64,000 bases of DNA, taken from contig JAJEHS010000005.1 in NCBI GenBank assembly GCA_022823605.1, positions 1 through 64,000 of the forward strand, given 5' to 3'. Below the pieces are notes generated by a model, which was not told where the DNA came from, ran no database searches, and saw only the letters and a list, made by a program, of their open reading frames with translations. A program made the translations under genes and the position numbers. This document shows positions 27,683-36,718 of this stretch, in pieces (the first letter of the stretch is position 1; every line of letters begins with the position of its first letter). This DNA is from Paracoccaceae bacterium. Lineage in GTDB: Bacteria > Pseudomonadota > Alphaproteobacteria > Rhodobacterales > Rhodobacteraceae.

Positions 27683-27865
27683 TTACTCTACCGTTCGGGC
27701 TTCATCCGGAAGCATGATGGGTACCCCATCACGAATTGGGTATGCCAGATTGGCAGCCTTGGATATCAATTCCTGTTTTTCCTTGTCGTACGCCAATTGA
27801 CAATGGGTCAGGGGACAAACAAGAATTTCCAGCATATGCCGGTCAAATTTGCGTTCTTCTTCCAT
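27683..27865 (-). CDS. Trm112-family small protein
   Basis: A 60-residue protein of the Trm112/COG2835 family. It shows the N-terminal [16 protein letters not shown] with only the first cysteine pair and the conserved [18 protein letters not shown]. Trm112 proteins act as activating partners of methyltransferases in other organisms; the role of the short bacterial forms is less clear. It lies 12 bases downstream of the thioredoxin-TPR gene on the same strand and converges with the monooxygenase gene. Confidence 0.9.
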   Translation of the reverse strand: MEEERKFDRHMLEILVCPLTHCQLAYDKEKQELISKAANLAYPIRDGVPIMLPDEARTVE

Positions 27866-27877
27866 CTTCCATCAACC

Positions 27878-28774
27878 CTATGAGAATATCAGCGAGGAAA
27901 GTTTTCTTCGACCCTTGAGAGCAATGGGGTCCTCAGGTTTCATGGAACTGAATATTTTCAGTAACTGTTCCTTGGCTGCTCCGTCATTCCATTCCTGATC
28001 ACGCCTGAATATCTCCAACAATTCATCAATGCCTTCCTCCAATTGATTATTTGAATACAAGGCAATAGCCAAATCAAATCGGCCCTGCAAATCATCAGGA
28101 TTGTTTCTGACTTGTTCGGCCAGCTGGTGGGTCGAACCCGAAGCCTTGGCCTGTCGCTTGAGTTCAATGTTGGAACGAACACCATCGATTTCCCTGGAAT
28201 TGGCAATAGCCGAAGGTGTCGAATACAGCATGGCCTCGGCTTGATCTAGATTGTCCGAAAAAATATGACAGGAAATCAAACCGGCATAAGCAATGGGGTT
28301 TTCAGGATAGTCCTGCAAAACAGTGGCAAAGATCTGGGAAGCTTCGGCCACACCCCCACTTGCCAACAATTGATTTGCCTCTTCCAAAATCTCCTCAACA
28401 GTAGTTCCACCGCTTTTCTTGACAATTTCAGCGAGGAATTTTTCAATCTCGGCAGCCGTTTTGGCCCCAGTGAATCCATCGACTGGCTGGCCATCCATAA
28501 AGACATATACTGTAGGAATTGATTGGATTCGCAACTGAGCAGCAATGTTTTGATTGGCATCAACATCCAAGCGTACGAGTTTTATCTTGCCCTTGGTCTT
28601 ATTGACTGCATTTTCGATTATCGGTCCCATGGTTTTGCATGGACCACACCAGCTGGCTGTAAAATAGGCCAATACAGGGGTTGTTTTGCTTTCTTCAACT
28701 ACATCCGTCATGAAGGTCTCTGCAGAACCTTCCTTTACAAATGACTCTGTTGAGGTATTATTGAGATCTAGCAT
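27878..28774 (-). CDS. cnoX: Thioredoxin-TPR chaperone, CnoX/YbbN-like
   Basis: A 298-residue protein with an N-terminal thioredoxin domain, active site ASWCGPCKTMGP, cis-proline region IQSIPTVYVFMDG, then a TPR-like C-terminal half (AEASQIFATVLQDYPENPIAYAG). CnoX/YbbN holds unfolding proteins and works with GroEL and DnaK under oxidative stress. Unlike Escherichia coli CnoX the CxxC is complete, as in Caulobacter. AGGAG precedes the ATG. The Trm112-like gene follows in the same operon. Confidence 0.9.
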   Translation of the reverse strand: MLDLNNTSTESFVKEGSAETFMTDVVEESKTTPVLAYFTASWCGPCKTMGPIIENAVNKTKGKIKLVRLDVDANQNIAAQLRIQSIPTVYVFMDGQPVDGFTGAKTAAEIEKFLAEIVKKSGGTTVEEILEEANQLLASGGVAEASQIFATVLQDYPENPIAYAGLISCHIFSDNLDQAEAMLYSTPSAIANSREIDGVRSNIELKRQAKASGSTHQLAEQVRNNPDDLQGRFDLAIALYSNNQLEEGIDELLEIFRRDQEWNDGAAKEQLLKIFSSMKPEDPIALKGRRKLSSLIFS

Positions 28775-29000
28775 TAAGATGTTTCTCCTGCGAATGAATT
28801 GATGAAGATATGGGGCAGAATGTAGGTGATTTCAAAAAATACTTTCAACCATTGACTGAAATTTCAACGGGGCTTTTTTTGAATTGGTATGACTTTTCGC
28901 AATCAAAACTTTATTCGAAATCGAATGAGCCGCGATTGGCCTTGAGGAAAAATACTCAGGTCTCCTGAAATTATGAGAGAAGCCTGTGATCATTCAAATC

Positions 29001-29780
29001 CTAGGTCGCATAAGCGAGAGCCTGTTCCTGATCCCAGGGATTATCAAAAATGTCCTTTAACTTATAAATCAACTCCTCAGGGGTAGTACCTTTGAGCAAA
29101 AGTCTGTTCCGTTCCGCAAAGGAACGTTGGACATTCAATGCAGCTGAATAAAGGTTACCCTTGAAACCCAGCATGGAATCGGCAATGCGGGCAATCTCCC
29201 AATTGCTGTCAATTTTCACATATCCTGCCAGAACAAGTCGGATGGCAGAAATAGATGGATTGCCGGTAATCATGCTATGGGCAGCCAATGCGGTTGCCGC
29301 CGATCGATAGTGACCCGCGGCACAGCGAATGAGGATGGAAGGGGCTCCGTCGGCAAGCCAGCCCTTCAAATATTCAACTACAGGTTCTACATTGGCCTCT
29401 GAAGGAGGATTTGGATCTGGTGCAGCCCGCTGGTCCCAATCGCCTATTCGAAAACCCTTTGCGTTAAGGGAGTTCTTACCACGAATTGTGTTTATGGTTT
29501 TAAAGTCCTCATCCTCCAACTCAAGACCTACATAAGTAAAGAAGCGAATTTCAGGATGGTCAATTAAAGTTTGTTCCCATGTTAATTTGCCGCCAACATA
29601 GATACATGGTCTTGACAGGTCATGATAGGTTTCGGAATAAAATTCGGCCTCAATTTCACCTAAATTAATTCGATCAAAATCAGGTAAAGGTTGACAGATT
29701 CTGTGAATTGGGTCGGTATTTTCGTTGGTTAGTTGGTCAAGTAGGCTGTGTATCGTAATCCACGGGTTTTCTTTGTACAT
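29001..29780 (-). CDS. Protein tyrosine phosphatase-like protein
   Basis: A 259-residue protein of no family I recognise, with a clear phosphatase P-loop C-X5-R: IRCAAGHYRSAAT, with C153 and R159. A possible general acid, Asp, lies upstream in GDWDQRAAPDPN. This suggests a cysteine-dependent phosphatase or phosphatase-derived protein that acts on phosphotyrosine, inositol phosphate or RNA ends. No signal peptide. A short hidden gene ends 14 bases upstream on the same strand, so the two may be cotranscribed. The catalytic motif is seen; the substrate is unknown. Confidence 0.65.
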   Translation of the reverse strand: MYKENPWITIHSLLDQLTNENTDPIHRICQPLPDFDRINLGEIEAEFYSETYHDLSRPCIYVGGKLTWEQTLIDHPEIRFFTYVGLELEDEDFKTINTIRGKNSLNAKGFRIGDWDQRAAPDPNPPSEANVEPVVEYLKGWLADGAPSILIRCAAGHYRSAATALAAHSMITGNPSISAIRLVLAGYVKIDSNWEIARIADSMLGFKGNLYSAALNVQRSFAERNRLLLKGTTPEELIYKLKDIFDNPWDQEQALAYAT

Positions 29781-29794
29781 AGCATTTGCTCACA

Positions 29795-30061
29795 TTAAAA
29801 ATGGCTGTTGTTGCCAGCAGGGTTTGGATCCAAACCCAAGGTCGGTAGCCACCCATATGCATTTTGCCAAGGATAGTACTGATGGGGCCTGAACTGTTCG
29901 GCAGGGTATTCCTGATAATTCTCAAATAGGCCGATGTCGAATGGGATATTACCACGTTTGTCCTGGACAACGGTATTCTCTTTGTCAAACCATTCACAAC
30001 AGTTCCATTCAGGGTAATTCGGATCTTCTGCCCTGATTTGCCCGTATTGATTCGAGTAGAT
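29795..30061 (-). CDS. Hidden 88-codon gene without a canonical start
   Basis: From ATC 30061 to TAA 29795-29797 runs an 88-codon frame with strong protein character: Tyr, Pro and Trp-rich, with PEWNCCEWFDKENTVVQDKR, FDIGLFENYQEYP and PHQYYPWQNAYGWLPTLG. A longer overlapping frame at 29737-30198 has poorer composition and is probably a shadow. There is no ATG, GTG, TTG or CTG in frame before the main part, and the upstream codon is TAA; the start may be ATC 30061, or the 5' end may be shifted. It precedes the phosphatase-like gene. Family unknown to me. Confidence 0.55.
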   Translation of the reverse strand: MYSNQYGQIRAEDPNYPEWNCCEWFDKENTVVQDKRGNIPFDIGLFENYQEYPAEQFRPHQYYPWQNAYGWLPTLGLDPNPAGNNSHF

Positions 30062-30256
30062 TTACCATTTAAGGATGGAAAATGAAGACTACAAATATAA
30101 CCAGAGTTATTTTTAGACAACTTATCGTATCGAAAAGCCTGACCAACTTCATTCAGGTATGAAAAGGAGAAAGGCAAATTAAATGAATTTATGGCCACCT
30201 TGGAAATTCAAGCATTTATTCAAATAATGTCAAATAGTCTCTTCTGATTGTCGGAT

Positions 30257-31330
30257 TTACTCGGCAGGCAGGAGAACCGGACCGATCTCGGAGAACGACA
30301 ACAAAACCTCGGATCCCACCCTGAGAGGTTTATCAACATCGTCCATAACCATGAATACCTGCCCAAATGAACCTTCTATCGTATATTCCATCCTGACTCC
30401 AACATAGGTTGATTTGACAATGGTTGCAGGAATGCCTGATTCATGACCCACCAACAATCTGGACGGGCGTACTGCAAGAACGGCGGACCCCGGTTTAAGA
30501 CCACGAGAAGGTAATTGATGTTGGTACCCCTCTATCTCGATTGTTGCCACATTATCCTTGACTTGTGTTATTGTGCATGAAATCAGATTTGCTTCACCAA
30601 TGAAGTCGGCAACAAAACTGTCGTTTGGGGAATCGTAAAGTTCCCTCGGGGTCCCGATTTGGGCAATGGCAGCGTTTCGCATCACGACAATTTGATCCGA
30701 AACTGCCAGAGCTTCCTCCTGATCATGAGTGACATATACTACCGTGAGTCCAGTTTCTTGCTGGATAGCCCGAATGTCCTCCCTTACCTGACGGCGAAGT
30801 TTGGCATCAAGATTGGAGAGGGGTTCGTCAAAGAGGAGTACCTGCGGTTCCAATACCAAGGCTCTGGCCACGGCGACCCTTTGCTGCTGACCTCCCGAAA
30901 GTTCACTTGGTAACCTGGCTCCGAATCCTTCCAGGCCAAGCAAGGCCAAGCCCTGATTTGCCCTATCTCGGGCTTCCTCCTTGTCAAAACCGGAAAAGGT
31001 CAGGCCATACATGACATTTTCAAGAACATTCATATGGGGAAACAATGCATAGGACTGGAAGACCATGGTAACATCTCGTTCCGTAGCCGGCAAAAGGGTA
31101 ACATCTTGGTCACCTATGAGAATGCGCCCTGAAGTTGCCATTTCCAGTCCGGCAATCATTCTGAGTGTTGTCGTTTTTCCACAACCAGAAGGTCCCAGCA
31201 GTGTCACAAGTTTTCCAGCTTCAATATCCAGGTTGATATTGTCAACAGCAACAATATCCTTGCCAAAAATCTTGGTTACACCCTCGAACCTTACGGGAGA
31301 AGCCCTTCTTCCCAATCCTATGTTGTTCAT
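30257..31330 (-). CDS. fbpC: Iron(III)-type ABC transporter ATPase
   Basis: A 357-residue ATPase of the FbpC/PotA class. Walker A LGPSGCGKTT, signature LSGGQQQRVAVARAL, Walker B VLLFDEPLSNLDAKL and switch VYVTHDQEEA are intact, and the C-terminal TOBE-like regulatory domain (VLAVRPSRLL) is present. The start overlaps the permease stop by 4 bases. Operon order is fbpA-fbpB-fbpC on the minus strand; it is the last gene. Confidence 0.9.
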   Translation of the reverse strand: MNNIGLGRRASPVRFEGVTKIFGKDIVAVDNINLDIEAGKLVTLLGPSGCGKTTTLRMIAGLEMATSGRILIGDQDVTLLPATERDVTMVFQSYALFPHMNVLENVMYGLTFSGFDKEEARDRANQGLALLGLEGFGARLPSELSGGQQQRVAVARALVLEPQVLLFDEPLSNLDAKLRRQVREDIRAIQQETGLTVVYVTHDQEEALAVSDQIVVMRNAAIAQIGTPRELYDSPNDSFVADFIGEANLISCTITQVKDNVATIEIEGYQHQLPSRGLKPGSAVLAVRPSRLLVGHESGIPATIVKSTYVGVRMEYTIEGSFGQVFMVMDDVDKPLRVGSEVLLSFSEIGPVLLPAE

Positions 31331-33543
31331 ACCCTCACCTCAGTCCCTTGTAGGGTTCTTCTGCCAATCTGTACCCTGCCAACAAGTAGTTGCAGCATTC
31401 CCACAACAGTCAGCATGACAAAGATCAATGTTGTTGAATAAGCTATGGCAAGACCATAATCATTGTTCTCGACACGCCCGATTATATAGCTGGTTGCCAT
31501 ATCATATTCTGCCGAAACAAGAAAAATTACCGCCGAGATGGCAGTCATGGCACGGACAAAACTGTAGATCAGCGCTGCAAGAATTGCTGGCTTGAGAAGG
31601 GGTAAAATTACCTTGCGGAAAGTATGCCAACTATTTGCACCAAGCGTCAGGGATGCTTCATCAAGTGATTTGTCCAGTTGTGTCATGGATGCAATTCCAG
31701 CCCGTACACCGACCGGCATATTCCGAAAAATGAAACTTACCACAAGAATGACACCCGTACCGGTTATTTCAATCGGCGGTACATTGAAGGCAAGGATATA
31801 GCTTACTCCGATTACAGTTCCAGGAATGGCAAAGGATAACATGGTTCCGAATTCGAATGCTTGCTTTCCGGCAAAATTCTTGCGGGTCAACAGATATGCA
31901 GTCACAATACCTACTGCAGCCGTCAAGGGGGCAGCTATTCCGGCAATTGTAATCGTCGTCCAGAAACTATCCCAGGCAGCCCCTGACCACCGGATGCCCG
32001 AATCTTCTATCCTGACCGAAAAGGCTGTAATATAGTGCTTAAATGTCAGTGTGTTGTTTACACCCCAGAGTTCAACCACACTGCCGTAAACGATCATGCT
32101 GTAGACAACGAGGGTAAAAAGAGCCCAAATGACTGCAATTGTGATGACAACAATTGATAGCCCACGGGGCAGGTGGGGATGCATTCCCGCATCTCCCTTG
32201 CCTGTTACAGTGGTATAGCTTTTTTTTCCCAACCAGGCACGTTGGGCATAAAAGGCTGAAAGGGTAAAGCATAAAAGTACTATCGCCAGAACGGCGGCTC
32301 GTCCCTGATCGTATTGTGCCCCAACGATTGCAAAGAAAATCTCGGTTGACAATACATCAAAATTCCCACCCAGAACCAACGGATTGCCAAAATCTGCCAT
32401 GCTCTCGATGAATCCAAGTAAAAACGCATTGGCTATACCCGGGCGCATGAGTGGCAATGAGACAGTTTGAAATGTCTGGGAGCTATTGGCCCGCAAGGTC
32501 TGTGCTGCTTCCTCCATTGCCGGAGACACTCCTTCTACAACACCTATCAGAACCAGAAAGGCAATTGGGGTATAGGCCAAGGTTTGTGCGATCATTATAC
32601 CAGGCAAACCGTACAGCCATCTGGTAGGTTGTACACCAAATAGGTCCGCTATGAATACCGTAACGGAACCAGATCGGCCAAACAGCAGGATCAAGGCAAG
32701 TCCTATCACGAAAGGTGGTGTGATAATCGGAAGCACGGTCAGGGCACGCAATGATCGCTGGTATCGAAATCTGGAACGGGTAGCAACAAGGGCAAACGCC
32801 AAACCAAGCATAGTGGTGGTAAATCCTACTATAATTGCTAGGAATAGAGAATTCCATGCAGCCCCGCACCTGCCATCGGATAAACAAGCCAATCCCCATA
32901 ACCTGTCATCAAAAAATTTTGTGAAAAATACACCTATTGAATACTCGCCACCATCATCAATGAAAGCTGAGAAAAGCATATTGGCAATAGGATAGCCTAC
33001 AAAAACCAGTACAATTACAATTACACCACCAATCGCCCCGGCTACAAAAACATCCCCACCAACCGTACCACGTGCAGCGATCCCTTGGGTAAACATGAAC
33101 AAAAATGAAATGGCACAAAGCATTGCACCATACCCCATTCCGAATTGGCGATCCCCGAGATCACCAAGCAAGGATTCCAGCCAGGAAAAATTATATCCTC
33201 TTATGCCAATTGCGAAACCCTGGGCGAAAAGCCAAAAGAATCCAATCCCCCCGACCAAGATCAAGCCCCTGGCAAAAAGCGGGTCAGATTTTCTGAGGCC
33301 GATAAGGGTAATGGGAAAGGCAAGGAGAATTAAAACAGGTGATAGCCATAGCTTTTCACCTTGAACAAGCAGAAAGGCTGCGGGAGCATAATCCGAATCC
33401 ATTGGATAGCCATCAAACACCCATCCAAAGGAGAAAAAACCATCCTCAATCCCATACCAGGGGAGGAGGCAATAACCAACCCACCCGACAATGATCCAGA
33501 GGATCAGTACCGGGCGGGTTGGATTGGTTACATCAAATGTCAA
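31327..33543 (-). CDS. fbpB: Iron(III)-type ABC transporter permease, two fused halves
   Basis: A 738-residue permease with two copies of the binding-protein-dependent permease domain, as in FbpB/AfuB. EAA-type loops are EEAAQTLRANSSQTFQTVSLPLMRPGI in the first half and LDEASLTLGANSWHTFRKVILPLLKPAI in the second. An N-terminal extension of about 190 residues holds further helices, as in alphaproteobacterial versions. It is 3 bases after the binding-protein gene. Confidence 0.9.
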   Translation of the reverse strand: MTFDVTNPTRPVLILWIIVGWVGYCLLPWYGIEDGFFSFGWVFDGYPMDSDYAPAAFLLVQGEKLWLSPVLILLAFPITLIGLRKSDPLFARGLILVGGIGFFWLFAQGFAIGIRGYNFSWLESLLGDLGDRQFGMGYGAMLCAISFLFMFTQGIAARGTVGGDVFVAGAIGGVIVIVLVFVGYPIANMLFSAFIDDGGEYSIGVFFTKFFDDRLWGLACLSDGRCGAAWNSLFLAIIVGFTTTMLGLAFALVATRSRFRYQRSLRALTVLPIITPPFVIGLALILLFGRSGSVTVFIADLFGVQPTRWLYGLPGIMIAQTLAYTPIAFLVLIGVVEGVSPAMEEAAQTLRANSSQTFQTVSLPLMRPGIANAFLLGFIESMADFGNPLVLGGNFDVLSTEIFFAIVGAQYDQGRAAVLAIVLLCFTLSAFYAQRAWLGKKSYTTVTGKGDAGMHPHLPRGLSIVVITIAVIWALFTLVVYSMIVYGSVVELWGVNNTLTFKHYITAFSVRIEDSGIRWSGAAWDSFWTTITIAGIAAPLTAAVGIVTAYLLTRKNFAGKQAFEFGTMLSFAIPGTVIGVSYILAFNVPPIEITGTGVILVVSFIFRNMPVGVRAGIASMTQLDKSLDEASLTLGANSWHTFRKVILPLLKPAILAALIYSFVRAMTAISAVIFLVSAEYDMATSYIIGRVENNDYGLAIAYSTTLIFVMLTVVGMLQLLVGRVQIGRRTLQGTEVRV

Positions 33544-33546
33544 ATG

Positions 33547-34575
33547 TCACTGAGGTAGGACAGATACTTCTTCGTCCCATTTCTGCAACAAACGCTTTCG
33601 CTCGGCCGAAGAGCCGTATTTCCTGAAGTCGTAATCTATCAATTGGATCTGACTCATGTCCGGTGCAGACGGTGAGGTCTCTGATGAACGATTTGATGGT
33701 ACCTGAAAAGCGTTTACCTGTAGGGCCAGATTTTGTGCATCCGTGCTTAATGCCCAATCGTAAAACATTTTTGCTTCATCCAGATTTCGTGAACCATCGA
33801 TAATTGACATCGACCCGATTTCGTAACCAGTTCCCTCACAAGGTGCAACCACCACAATCGGGAAACCCGATACTGCCTGCTGGACGGCATCATGCATAAA
33901 AACGATCCCGATGGTATTCTCACCACGCCCTGCAGCCTTGATTGGGGCCGACCCGGATTTTGTATACTGGTTGATATTTTTATGAAGCCCCTTCATGAAT
34001 TCAAATCCTTCATCTTCACCAAAAATCTGAACCATTGAGGCAAGGGTGGTATAGGCTGTTCCCGATGAGTTGGGATTGGCCATTTGGACATGACCCTTGT
34101 ACTCGGGCTTGAGAAGATCCTTCCAGCACGCCGGAACCGGTAAATTGTTGGCTTCCACAATATCGGAATTATAACCATATCCCAATGCTCCGGAATAGAT
34201 TCCGATGGTTCGGTTTCCGGAACTCTCGGCCTGACTGATTGCCCAATCGTGCAGTTGGTCCCGCATTGGTGACAAATATTCCATGGTCAAACCTTCCTCG
34301 GCAGCCTGCAGATGGGGATCACCAGTACCACCCCACCAGATATCCCCTTTGGGATTTGAGGATTCTGCCCGTATTTGGGCAAAGGTCTCACCAGAAGATT
34401 TACGGGTCATATTTACGTCAATGCCGGTAGCATCTTCAAAACTGCGGGCCAACAACTGGCACCACTCTTCCTGGGCGCTACAATAAAGGGTTAGTTTGTC
34501 TGCTTGTGATGCATTAATCGATGCTCCAAGTGCAATCAATGAACTTGCAAATACAATAAACAGTCTTTTCAACAT
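33547..34575 (-). CDS. fbpA: Iron(III)-type periplasmic binding protein
   Basis: A 342-residue binding protein with signal peptide (SLIALGASINASQA) and an FbpA/AfuA-like fold: LTLYCSAQEEWCQLLARSFEDATGIDVN, GDIWWGGTGDPH and the hinge GALGYGYNSDIV. The ligand is likely ferric iron, though relatives bind phosphonates or sugar phosphates, so the call rests on the FbpA-FbpB-FbpC context. A strong GGAGGAG precedes the ATG. Fur-type control is plausible but I see no clear Fur box. Confidence 0.85.
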   Translation of the reverse strand: MLKRLFIVFASSLIALGASINASQADKLTLYCSAQEEWCQLLARSFEDATGIDVNMTRKSSGETFAQIRAESSNPKGDIWWGGTGDPHLQAAEEGLTMEYLSPMRDQLHDWAISQAESSGNRTIGIYSGALGYGYNSDIVEANNLPVPACWKDLLKPEYKGHVQMANPNSSGTAYTTLASMVQIFGEDEGFEFMKGLHKNINQYTKSGSAPIKAAGRGENTIGIVFMHDAVQQAVSGFPIVVVAPCEGTGYEIGSMSIIDGSRNLDEAKMFYDWALSTDAQNLALQVNAFQVPSNRSSETSPSAPDMSQIQLIDYDFRKYGSSAERKRLLQKWDEEVSVLPQ

Positions 34576-34835
34576 AGGTATCTCCTCCCACTATTATAGG
34601 TCAATAATCAAAGATCGATTTAACCCCAATCCAAAGTAATTTTGGTCTGCCCTTGGGAGGTTACCCTCAAGACTCAAAGGTGTCAAGAAAGTTTTACCGG
34701 GTATTTGAATGCTGAAATCCAATTATCAGAACCATGAGTCACTTTGCAGGTCATTTCATGTTATTTTTTTCTAATTCCTGATCAATTGGCCTGATGACTT
34801 GGAAATTATGAGTGTTAGTATTTGTGATTTTTTAG

Positions 34836-35624
34836 CTAAAGACTGAATTTTGTCATAACAGGTACGTGATCAGAAGGTCTTTCCCATCCTCTTATTTCGC
34901 GAAGAATAACCGATTCCCCAATATTGTTCGCAAGATCGGATGATGCCCAGATATGGTCAAGACGACGTCCGCGGTCAGAGGTGTCCCAGTTCCGTGCCCG
35001 ATACGACCACCAGGAATATAGCTTCCCTTCGGGAATATTGGTACGAACCGTATCAATCCATCCTCCGGCTTTCATCAGTGATGTCATTCCCGTGACCTCG
35101 ATCGGTGTATGGCTAACGACTTTCAGCAGTTGCTTATGCGACCAGACATCATTTTCAAGTGGCGCGATATTGAGGTCGCCAACCAAAATGGTTTTCTTGG
35201 GAGGATGATTTATTGACCATTGTTTCATCCCTGCGATGAAATCAAGCTTGTCCTTGAACTTGGGATTTTCTTCAGGGTCGGGAATGTCGCCGCCAGCTGG
35301 AACGTAACAATTTTCTATGGTAATCCCATTTTCCATTCTTGCTGATATATGTCGGGCTTCTTCCTTGTTAATGAAGTTTCTTCTTGCAACCTCGACCATG
35401 GGGATTTTGGAGAGAATGGTGACCCCGTTATAGGCCTTCTGCCCATGTATTAGAATATAATTATACCCCAGAGATCTATAGGCTTTTGTATCAACCAATT
35501 CGGTGGGGGATTTTATTTCCTGCAGGCAGAGAATCTCGGGTTTATATTGATCCAGAAATTTGCAGACAAGGTTTTCTCGCAGTCTTATTGAATTGATATT
35601 CCAGGTAGCAACGGTGAACTGCAT
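34836..35624 (-). CDS. xth: Exodeoxyribonuclease III
   Basis: A 262-residue AP endonuclease/3'-exonuclease of base excision repair. The catalytic motifs are ATWNINSIR, the metal-binding glutamate in LCLQEIKSP, LVGDLNIAP and the final SDHVPVMTKF. The gene lies 15 bases downstream of a response-regulator gene on the same strand. This pairing near lolA and ftsK is common in alphaproteobacteria. Confidence 0.95.
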   Translation of the reverse strand: MQFTVATWNINSIRLRENLVCKFLDQYKPEILCLQEIKSPTELVDTKAYRSLGYNYILIHGQKAYNGVTILSKIPMVEVARRNFINKEEARHISARMENGITIENCYVPAGGDIPDPEENPKFKDKLDFIAGMKQWSINHPPKKTILVGDLNIAPLENDVWSHKQLLKVVSHTPIEVTGMTSLMKAGGWIDTVRTNIPEGKLYSWWSYRARNWDTSDRGRRLDHIWASSDLANNIGESVILREIRGWERPSDHVPVMTKFSL

Positions 35625-35639
35625 GGGATTGATGGCTTT

Positions 35640-36335
35640 CTACAGGATTTGTGATGAAAATTCAGGTGTGATCTGGTATCCCCCATCAACAGTCACGATT
35701 ATCTGGGGATTGGCTGAATCTGCCTCAATTTTTTGTCTCAGCCAGTGTATGTGTGTGTCAAGGGTGTTGGTAATTATATCCTTTTTGTAACCCCATACCT
35801 CCCTGAGCAGGTATTCCCTTGACAGGGTTTTACCCCTGGCCTTGTAGAGAATATACAGAAGTTCAAATTCCTTTTGGGTCATGCGAACCGCTTCTCCCGA
35901 TTCATTTGTCAAGGTCAGGGATGACGGGTCAATAACGATTTCGTCCAATTTGAAAGTTACCTGCTGCTTTATCTCATACCTTGTGACTATACCCTGTAAT
36001 TGGATCAACACTTCCTGATACGAGAACGGCTTTATAAAACAAACAAACCCAAACTCATCGAGTTCCTTGTTTGACAGTTGAGCTTTCTGTTCATCCGAAA
36101 GGATCAGTATCGTAGGAGGAAAATTTTGGTTATCATTCACAAGTATGTCCAGATCATCAGGATCATCAAGTAAAGCAATCACTGTTGAAATTGTGCTCAT
36201 CAAGGGGGATTGAATATCAGAAATATGATCCAATACCTCGACCTCGAATTCTCCACCAGCCATTAGGAGATCCTGAAAAGTATCGCGAATTAATCTGTTG
36301 GAACCAATGACAAGTATTTTGGGTTGGGAAGCCAT
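35640..36335 (-). CDS. OmpR-type regulator with atypical receiver
   Basis: A 231-residue protein. The receiver-like domain lacks the usual acidic pair: the first strand reads ILVIGSNRLIRDT where an Asp/Glu pair is expected. The region around the phospho-site reads VIALLDDPDDLDILV, and the lysine is kept in FVCFIKPFS. The winged helix is standard (VRMTQKEFELLYILYKARG and TLDTHIHWLRQKIE). It probably works without normal phosphorylation. No kinase is adjacent; it is upstream of xth. Confidence 0.85.
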   Translation of the reverse strand: MASQPKILVIGSNRLIRDTFQDLLMAGGEFEVEVLDHISDIQSPLMSTISTVIALLDDPDDLDILVNDNQNFPPTILILSDEQKAQLSNKELDEFGFVCFIKPFSYQEVLIQLQGIVTRYEIKQQVTFKLDEIVIDPSSLTLTNESGEAVRMTQKEFELLYILYKARGKTLSREYLLREVWGYKKDIITNTLDTHIHWLRQKIEADSANPQIIVTVDGGYQITPEFSSQIL

Positions 36336-36718
36336 GAATCCTGATGAATGAAAAATTGGAAATCAAAGGGAATAATTACTATAATTGAAAATTCAGTAAA
36401 ACCCTTCTCAATCCCAATTAATTACTTGAATTTTTAGGCTATTAAACCCCAGAAAGACAGTTTTTCCAGTTTTATATTCATTAATAAATGGGCAAGCAAG
36501 CCTATTACATGATGGTATTTTGATATTCGAGGATTTAATTTAACGGGGATTGTTAAACCTTATTGCTGCGTTGATTTATTCCCGATTGTAGCATTTTTGT
36601 GCCACAAAACCTACATTTGAAAAAACCTATTGATTCTCTGAAAAGAAGAAATAGAATCAATACCCTAATGGGCAAAAAGACCCAAAAAACAGATAAAATT
36701 CGAGGCAGGTCAAAGACC

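Noticed and set aside
29737-30198. A 153-codon minus-strand frame as the real gene here
   Set aside because: Composition is poor, it overlaps the phosphatase-like start, and another frame at 29795-30061 looks far more like protein.
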